This document shows positions 1 to 3,939 of a stretch of DNA of 5,227 nucleotides, piece after piece (position 1 is the stretch's first letter; the number at the start of each line of letters is the position of its first letter). The notes below the pieces were generated by a model that saw nothing but the letters and a program-made list of their open reading frames with translations, ran no database searches and was not told where the DNA came from. Where the stretch lies: NCBI GenBank assembly GCA_900758885.1, contig CAAETD010000078.1, positions 1-5,227 on the forward strand, written 5' to 3'. Made by a program: the position numbers and the translations under genes. This DNA is from an uncultured Collinsella sp. GTDB taxonomy: Bacteria; Actinomycetota; Coriobacteriia; Coriobacteriales; Coriobacteriaceae.

Positions 1-225
1 GAGCGCGTCCGCGCCTTCCTGACCCGCGGCGTGACCGGCGACACCGACATCAACATCATCGACACCGCCGAGTTCGCGATCCCCGGCCTTGACGATGAGT
101 TCCGCGTCATCGTGTCTCCGTGGATCCTCTCCTCGCTGATCACCGATCGCCTTGCCGCTTACTACGAGACGGTCACCAAGCACAACCTCAACTACCGTCG
201 TTACTATCACCAGTTCGACTACTAA
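1..225 (+). CDS. SIS-domain sugar isomerase/deglycase, FrlB-like (3' end only)
   Basis: This is the last 74 codons of a gene that begins before the window. The frame is open from the first base, so the GTG at 31 is an internal Val codon and not a start. The visible fragment has the C-terminal pattern I remember from fructoselysine-6-phosphate deglycase (FrlB) and its relatives: an ER-x2-F helix start at residues 1–6, an INIIDTAE strand (17–24), Pro-Trp at 40–41, a Tyr-rich helix, then KHN (60–62) and RRYY (66–69) ending in an aromatic residue. E. coli FrlB also ends with a DHN…RRYY block. Family members cleave 6-phosphorylated Amadori compounds to hexose 6-phosphate and an amino acid in the cytoplasm. 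The sugar-binding and catalytic SIS core lies outside the window, so substrate cannot be read here; a glucoselysine-6-phosphate or other SIS deglycase/isomerase is equally possible. The PTS genes downstream support a role in using a phosphorylated import product. Confidence 0.75.
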   Translation, partial: ERVRAFLTRGVTGDTDINIIDTAEFAIPGLDDEFRVIVSPWILSSLITDRLAAYYETVTKHNLNYRRYYHQFDY

Positions 226-260
226 TCGGTGACAAATAAGCTACTGATCAAGAAGCACCC

Positions 261-289
261 TGCCCGGGCGCATGCGTCCGGGCATTTTT
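261..289 (+). terminator. Intrinsic terminator or intercistronic attenuator hairpin
   Basis: The arms TGCCCGG (261–267) and CCGGGCA (278–284) are exact reverse complements. A G·T wobble and an inner CGC/GCG extend the stem towards a small GCAT-type loop. Five T residues follow at once (285–289). This is the classic form of a rho-independent terminator on the + strand. It lies 36 bases after the deglycase stop and 18 bases before the EIIA ribosome binding site. It could end the upstream transcript, reduce read-through into the PTS genes, or protect a processed 3' end. I cannot tell which from sequence. Confidence 0.75.
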
Positions 290-306
290 ATGCCGAAATT
301 CGCAAG

Positions 307-313
307 AAAGGGG
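307..313 (+). promoter_or_regulatory. Ribosome binding site that sets the EIIA start
   Basis: AAAGGGG lies six bases before the ATG at 320. In-frame ATGs at 272 and 290 are less credible: 272 lies inside the terminator hairpin and 290 directly follows its T-tract, and neither has a purine-rich site at proper distance. Starting at 320 also gives the expected family N-terminus, a β-strand leading straight to the active histidine. Confidence 0.8.
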
Positions 314-319
314 AATCGA

Positions 320-736
320 ATGAGGCAGTTTATCGTTGCATCCCATGCTCATTTTGCGTCTGGAATCGTCGAGAGCATTGGGCTGCTCTCCGGTGAGCGC
401 GAAAACGTCCATGCGCTGTCTATGTATGTCGACGGAAACGAGGACCTGACCAAGGAGGCCGCAGCGGTTCTCGATGGGTTTGCTGCGGACGACGAGGTTG
501 TCGTGTGCACTGACCTGTTCGGCGGCAGCGTCAACAACGAGTTCACCAAGATCGTCCAGACGCGTCCCAACACGCACCTGGTGACCAATATGAACCTGCC
601 GCTCCTTATTCAGCTGCTGTTCGTGCCCGACTCCACCCCAATTGATGAGGCCATTCGCCAGATCGTCGAGGCGGACGACACCAAGGTCAAGTACGTCAAC
701 GACCTGCTGGGGCAGGCCGAACTCGATGAGTTTTAA
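320..736 (+). CDS. PTS mannose/fructose/sorbose-family EIIA component
   Basis: The product has 138 residues, a normal length for a free-standing EIIA of the mannose family (Pfam EIIA-man type). It is cytoplasmic; it accepts phosphate from HPr on a histidine and passes it to EIIB. The first strand, FIVASH, ends at His9, which aligns with the phosphorylated His10 of E. coli ManX. The second conserved block is DLFGGSVNN (65–73), matching the DxxGGSxxN block that carries the Asp near the active His. A third block, NMNLPLL (90–96), matches the family's N-x-N/I-P-x-L turn. EIIA is a separate protein here, not fused to EIIB as in E. coli ManX. The residue after His9 is Ala where Gly is common. The next gene, EIIB, begins 17 bases after the stop, so the two are surely cotranscribed. 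Sugar specificity cannot be read from EIIA. Confidence 0.93.
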   Translation: MRQFIVASHAHFASGIVESIGLLSGERENVHALSMYVDGNEDLTKEAAAVLDGFAADDEVVVCTDLFGGSVNNEFTKIVQTRPNTHLVTNMNLPLLIQLLFVPDSTPIDEAIRQIVEADDTKVKYVNDLLGQAELDEF

Positions 737-753
737 TCGCTAGGGAGCACATC

Positions 754-1224
754 ATGATTCAGATGATTCGCGTGGACTATCGACTGCTGCACGGCCAGGT
801 TGCCGTTAGCTGGACTTCGGCTCTGGGTGCCGACTGCATCCTGTTGGTAAGCGACACGGTCCTCAATGACAAGCTTCGTCTGCAGGCCCTGTCCCTTGCA
901 AAACCGGAGGGCTGCAAGGTTGTCGTCAAAAACACCGAGGATGCCGTCAAGGCGCTCCAGAGCGGTGTGACCGATAAGTACAAGCTCTTCGTAGTTTGCG
1001 AGACGATCCAGCAGGCCGGTGCCGTCGCCAAGGCGATGGGCGTCAAGAAGATCAACCTCGGCAATGTTGCCTTTAGCGAGGATGCCCGCCAGGTCTCGAC
1101 GAGCGTGTTCCTTACGCCCGAAAACGAGGCATACGTCAAAGAGCTGCTCGGCGAGGGCTACGAGCTGTTCATTCAAATGATTCCGGCAGATGCGAAGACT
1201 GACGCCGCGAAGGTCATCGGTTAG
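754..1224 (+). CDS. PTS mannose/fructose/sorbose-family EIIB component
   Basis: The product has 156 residues, typical of a mannose-family EIIB domain. It is cytoplasmic or membrane-associated; it receives phosphate from EIIA on a histidine and gives it to the incoming sugar in the EIIC/EIID channel. The phosphorylation motif RVDYRLLHGQV (6–16) is at the N-terminus, with His13 as the acceptor. KKINLGN (98–104) corresponds to the NxGG/NLGN turn near the active site, and the C-terminal FIQMIP (139–144) matches the family's final strand. Tyr9 sits where many members have Asp or His. An AGGGAG site at 742–747, six bases before the ATG, supports this start; a second ATG at 763 would cut off the first strand. 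The stop codon is followed by only eight bases before EIIC. Confidence 0.94.
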   Translation: MIQMIRVDYRLLHGQVAVSWTSALGADCILLVSDTVLNDKLRLQALSLAKPEGCKVVVKNTEDAVKALQSGVTDKYKLFVVCETIQQAGAVAKAMGVKKINLGNVAFSEDARQVSTSVFLTPENEAYVKELLGEGYELFIQMIPADAKTDAAKVIG

Positions 1225-1232
1225 GGGCCATC

Positions 1233-2024
1233 ATGGTTATCAAGACAATCCTGATTTTCCTTATTGCCCTTTTGGGCTATTCCGAGTGGCTGACCGGTAC
1301 GAGCTACCTCCAGCGCCCGATTGTGCTCGGACCTCTGGTTGGCCTTGTCATGGGCGACATGGTGACCGGCACGATCATGGGCGCCACGATGGAGCTTGCC
1401 ATGGTCGGCGCCATCTCGGTCGGTGCGTATAACCCGCCCGATACGATTTCCGGCACTATCCTGGGTGTATCTCTTGCCATGCAGGCCGGCGCGGACGCTT
1501 CGGCGGCCCTGACCCTGGGCATTCCCATCGCAACGATCGTCCTGGCGCTCGATACTGCCCTGGGCCAGCCGGTGATGCTGCTGCTGGTGCACCGTATCGA
1601 CAAAAACGTCGAGGACGGAGACACCAAGGCCATCACGCGCAACATGCTCATCGCCGGTTACGCGCAGAGCTGGTGCGGCCTGCTGATTATTCCCCTGGCA
1701 TTCTTCTTTGGTGCCGATGCTGTTGCCAGCCTGCTCAACATCATCCCCGATTTCGTTCAGACCGGCATGGATGTCGCCGCCGCCTTCTTGCCCGCACTCG
1801 GCTTTGCGATGCTGGCACAGATGATTATGAACAAAACGGTGGCTCCGTTCTTCTTCGCTGGCTTCTTCCTCGTCGCCTACTTTGGCATTAGCACGACGGG
1901 CGTGGCGATCTTTGCCGCGATCATCGTCGTCGCGATGACGGTTTTGGGTGATAAGAAAAAAGCGGAGCAGCCCGCAGTGGCAACCGAGGATCCTGCGATT
2001 GGGAGTGGGTTCGATGAGTTTTAA
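1233..2024 (+). CDS. PTS mannose/fructose/sorbose-family EIIC membrane component
   Basis: The product is a 263-residue polytopic membrane protein that forms the sugar channel together with EIID. Hydrophobic segments fill most of the sequence, roughly residues 2–20, 30–64, 73–120, 138–170, 180–200 and 203–238. The family signature RPIVLGPLVGLVMGD (28–42) leads into GATMELAMVG (50–59) and the NPPD turn (67–70), which match EIIC-sorbose/mannose proteins. A charged loop lies near residues 121–136. The C-terminal tail, after KKK (241–243), is soluble, Ala/Pro/Glu-rich and ends in DEF. AGGGG at 1223–1227 overlaps the EIIB stop codon and lies five bases before the ATG, pointing to translational coupling. 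The 3' end overlaps the EIID start by 11 bases. Substrate specificity resides in EIIC/EIID but cannot be named from motifs alone. Confidence 0.94.
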   Translation: MVIKTILIFLIALLGYSEWLTGTSYLQRPIVLGPLVGLVMGDMVTGTIMGATMELAMVGAISVGAYNPPDTISGTILGVSLAMQAGADASAALTLGIPIATIVLALDTALGQPVMLLLVHRIDKNVEDGDTKAITRNMLIAGYAQSWCGLLIIPLAFFFGADAVASLLNIIPDFVQTGMDVAAAFLPALGFAMLAQMIMNKTVAPFFFAGFFLVAYFGISTTGVAIFAAIIVVAMTVLGDKKKAEQPAVATEDPAIGSGFDEF

Positions 2025-2850
2025 GTTTGAGTCTTCTTACGACGGGCTGATTTCCCGCGCAGACCTTAAGAAGCTGTTCTGGCGCTCGATTCCCTATGAG
2101 CATTCCTGGAACTACGAGCGTATGGGCCATATCGGCTTTATGTGGGCCCTTATGCCGATCCTTCGCAAGCTGTATCCGCAGGATGCGGACTTTAAGGCCG
2201 CCCTTAAGCGCCATATGGAGCTCTATAACGTCACGCCGTACATCTCGACGCTTCCCATGTCCATCGCCGCTGCAATGGAGGAGGTCAACGCTACTGACGA
2301 TAGCTTTGACACGAGCGCGATCTCTAATGTCAAGCTTGCTTTGATGGGACCGCTGTCCGGCGTGGGCGATGCCTTCTACTGGGGCACGCTGCGAATTTTG
2401 GCAACGGGTGTCGGCACGTCGCTGGCGCTGCAGGGCTCTATTCTTGGCCCGATTTTGTTCCTGCTCGTGTTCAACGTTCCTCACTACATCATCCGTTACC
2501 TGCTGACGTTTGTGGGATATCGCTTTGGCTCGGACATGATCAGCAAGGTCCAGGAATCGGGCATTATGGACACGATCGTCAAGATGGCCTCTATCATGGG
2601 CGCCATGGTGATCGGTGCTATGACCATGGAGATGGTCACCGTGGACATTCCGCTCATGGTCGGCGCGGGCGATGGTGCCCAGACGCTGGCCGAGCTGCTC
2701 AACGGAATCTTCCCGGGCTTTGTCACGATGGGGCTGTTTGGAATCGTCTATCTCATGCTCAAGAAGAAGATGAATCCGCTGCTCATCATGCTCGTGATCC
2801 TGCTCGTGAGTATCGCCGGCGCGTTCTTTGGAGTGCTTGGTGTCCAGTAG
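2014..2850 (+). CDS. PTS mannose/fructose/sorbose-family EIID membrane component
   Basis: The product has 278 residues and is the second channel subunit, found only in mannose-family PTS permeases. Conserved blocks appear in order: SWNYERM (31–37) followed by GFMWALMPIL (41–50), HMELYNVTPYISTL (67–80) continuing to AAAMEE (85–90), and MGPLSGVGDAFYWGTLR (111–127). After an amphipathic N-terminal half come hydrophobic segments near 128–165, 190–215, 232–250 and 254–275. The ATG at 2014 is chosen because it gives the family N-terminus and is preceded by GGGAG at 2001–2005; an upstream in-frame ATG at 1948 would add 22 residues buried in EIIC. The ATG sits inside the last codons of EIIC, so translation of the two channel subunits is probably coupled. 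The stop is followed by 30 bases before a strong hairpin. Confidence 0.95.
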   Translation: MSFKFESSYDGLISRADLKKLFWRSIPYEHSWNYERMGHIGFMWALMPILRKLYPQDADFKAALKRHMELYNVTPYISTLPMSIAAAMEEVNATDDSFDTSAISNVKLALMGPLSGVGDAFYWGTLRILATGVGTSLALQGSILGPILFLLVFNVPHYIIRYLLTFVGYRFGSDMISKVQESGIMDTIVKMASIMGAMVIGAMTMEMVTVDIPLMVGAGDGAQTLAELLNGIFPGFVTMGLFGIVYLMLKKKMNPLLIMLVILLVSIAGAFFGVLGVQ

Positions 2851-2865
2851 AGTATCCGTCATAAT
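2837..2865 (+). promoter_or_regulatory. Possible internal promoter in the EIID 3' end
   Basis: TTGGTG (2837–2842) and CATAAT (2860–2865) are separated by 17 bases. The -10 matches the TATAAT consensus at five of six positions, and the -35 at three of six. A transcript would start near 2872, just before the hairpin at 2881. This could give the epimerase its own expression, but the hairpin would lie at the very 5' end. A match of this quality can arise by chance. Confidence 0.3.
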
Positions 2866-2880
2866 GAGAACAATGTAAGA

Positions 2881-2916
2881 GGGGGCGTCGCGCACACTGT
2901 GCTGCGGCGCCCTTTT
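2881..2916 (+). terminator. Intrinsic terminator or attenuator after the PTS genes
   Basis: GGGCG (2883–2887) pairs with CGCCC (2908–2912). A T·G wobble, CGC with GCG (2889–2891/2904–2906), a bulged T2903 and GCAC with GTGC (2892–2895/2899–2902) extend the stem to a three-base loop. TTTT (2913–2916) follows directly. The long GC stem plus short U-tract fits a rho-independent terminator for the PTS transcript. The epimerase ribosome binding site begins only five bases after the T-run, so the downstream gene depends on read-through or on a promoter before the hairpin. Confidence 0.7.
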
Positions 2917-2920
2917 GCCG

Positions 2921-2928
2921 AAAGGTGG
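2921..2928 (+). promoter_or_regulatory. Ribosome binding site that sets the epimerase start
   Basis: AAAGGTGG lies five bases before the ATG at 2934. An in-frame GTG at 2925 would give three more residues but is itself part of this purine-rich site and has no site of its own, so ATG 2934 is preferred. Confidence 0.75.
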
Positions 2929-2933
2929 ACAAG

Positions 2934-3770
2934 ATGGAGTATCCGCAGCTTGCCGTCATGAATATCAGCCATCGTTATTTTGACCTTGAAGAATTCTTTT
3001 CTTCGGCAGCGGCCTCGGGCTACACGTGTTGCGAGCTTTGGACCGGGGCGATGCATCTGTATGTCGATTGCCATGGATACGATTCGCTCGAGCAGGTGCG
3101 GGAGCTGTCGCAGCGGTATGGGGTTCGGATTGTGGGGCTTTGTCCCGAACAGAACAACCCCAAGCCGTGGAATATCGCGGCGCGCGGGAATGAGGCGCGT
3201 GCCCGCACGCTCGCGTACTTTAAGAACGTTGTGGATATCGCGGCGGAACTTGGAGCCGAGCAGGTCATGGTCTCGAGCGGCTGGGCATTTTTGAACGAGC
3301 CAATCGAGGACGCGTGGGGTCGCAGCGCCTCGATGCTGCGTGCGATTGCCGAGCATGCGGGAGAGCGCGGCGTGCGACTGGTGCTCGAGGCCCTACAGCC
3401 GGTTGAGTCGATGATCGTGAACTCGGCAGCCGATACGAAGCGCATGATCGAGGCGGTTGATCATCCGGCACTTAAGGCGTGTCTGGATTTGGGCGCTATG
3501 GCGGTGGCGGGGGATACCATCGACGATTATTTCGATCTGCTTGGCGATGATGTCGCCCACGTGCATTTTGTCGATGTTGCGGCAGACGGCACGACGCATC
3601 TTGCCTGGGGTGACGGCGACCGCGATATGCGCGCCGACCTGGATAGGCTGGTGGCGCGCGGCTATCGCGGAGTTGTTTCGGCCGAGACCTATGACTGGCG
3701 CTATTTTGCCGACCCCGCAGCCGCCGATGCGCAGGTAATGGCAGAGTATCGTCGTGCGATTGGCGCCTAG
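2934..3770 (+). CDS. Sugar (phosphate) isomerase/epimerase, TIM barrel, FrlC-like
   Basis: The product has 278 residues, close to the length I recall for E. coli FrlC (fructoselysine 3-epimerase). It belongs to the AP-endonuclease-2-like (xylose isomerase-like TIM barrel) family that includes D-tagatose 3-epimerase. The four metal ligands of that family are visible as Glu152 in LEAL, Asp185 in CLDLG, His211 in HVHF and Glu251 in SAETYDW. Glu158, a second conserved acid, follows in PVES. The block IVGLCPEQNN (66–75), then EARARTLAYFKNVVDIAAELGA, resembles FrlC's IIGYTPETN and following helix. Ala188 replaces the substrate-binding His of tagatose 3-epimerase, as FrlC also lacks it, so a free ketohexose is a less likely substrate. 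The gene is 83 bases after EIID, behind a hairpin, and likely serves the same pathway. The protein is cytoplasmic. The exact substrate, and whether it is phosphorylated, is inference. Confidence 0.85.
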   Translation: MEYPQLAVMNISHRYFDLEEFFSSAAASGYTCCELWTGAMHLYVDCHGYDSLEQVRELSQRYGVRIVGLCPEQNNPKPWNIAARGNEARARTLAYFKNVVDIAAELGAEQVMVSSGWAFLNEPIEDAWGRSASMLRAIAEHAGERGVRLVLEALQPVESMIVNSAADTKRMIEAVDHPALKACLDLGAMAVAGDTIDDYFDLLGDDVAHVHFVDVAADGTTHLAWGDGDRDMRADLDRLVARGYRGVVSAETYDWRYFADPAAADAQVMAEYRRAIGA

Positions 3771-3855
3771 GTGGGGTTGGGTTGCGGCAATCTGCCCTAT
3801 GTTTCCAAATGAATACGGCGTGAGCGGCTGCGACGGATTTTCCCCGCAAACACTC

Positions 3856-3869
3856 TAGTATGCTAAAGT
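3856..3869 (+). promoter_or_regulatory. Possible promoter (-10 region) for hisZ-hisG
   Basis: This short A/T-rich patch in a GC-rich spacer contains overlapping -10-like hexamers: TAGTAT (3856–3861), TATGCT (3859–3864), and TAAAGT (3864–3869) preceded by TGC as in an extended -10. I see no good -35 at the right distance. Transcription would start about at the hairpin that begins at 3873. It is the most promoter-like segment in the 169-base spacer between the epimerase and the histidine gene. Confidence 0.35.
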
Positions 3870-3872
3870 ACC

Positions 3873-3904
3873 CAGAAGACCGGCGGAGCTATGCCGGTCT
3901 TCTG
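3873..3904 (+). other. Perfect 12-bp hairpin in the hisZ-hisG leader
   Basis: Bases 3873–3884 and 3893–3904 are exact reverse complements (core AGAAGACCGGC / GCCGGTCTTCT) around an eight-base loop, GGAGCTAT. There is no run of T after it; only TTCTAT follows, so it is a weak candidate terminator for the epimerase transcript, whose stop codon lies about 100 bases upstream. It could instead be a 5' leader structure of the histidine gene, since a -10-like patch precedes it and the start codon lies 35 bases after it. I see no T-box signature and no His-rich leader peptide. Confidence 0.7.
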
Positions 3905-3939
3905 TTCTATATGAAACACAGCATGAGGAGGCTCACCAG

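Noticed and set aside
1921..2895. Long minus-strand frame of 324 codons opposite EIIC/EIID
   Set aside because: Its translation is rich in His, Arg, Asp and Gln with no domain pattern, as expected for the complement of a GC-biased gene. The + strand genes there have clear family motifs.
3771..3939. T-box or histidine riboswitch-like leader ahead of hisZ-hisG
   Set aside because: I found no T-box core sequence, no specifier arrangement, and no antiterminator/terminator pair; only one simple hairpin is present.
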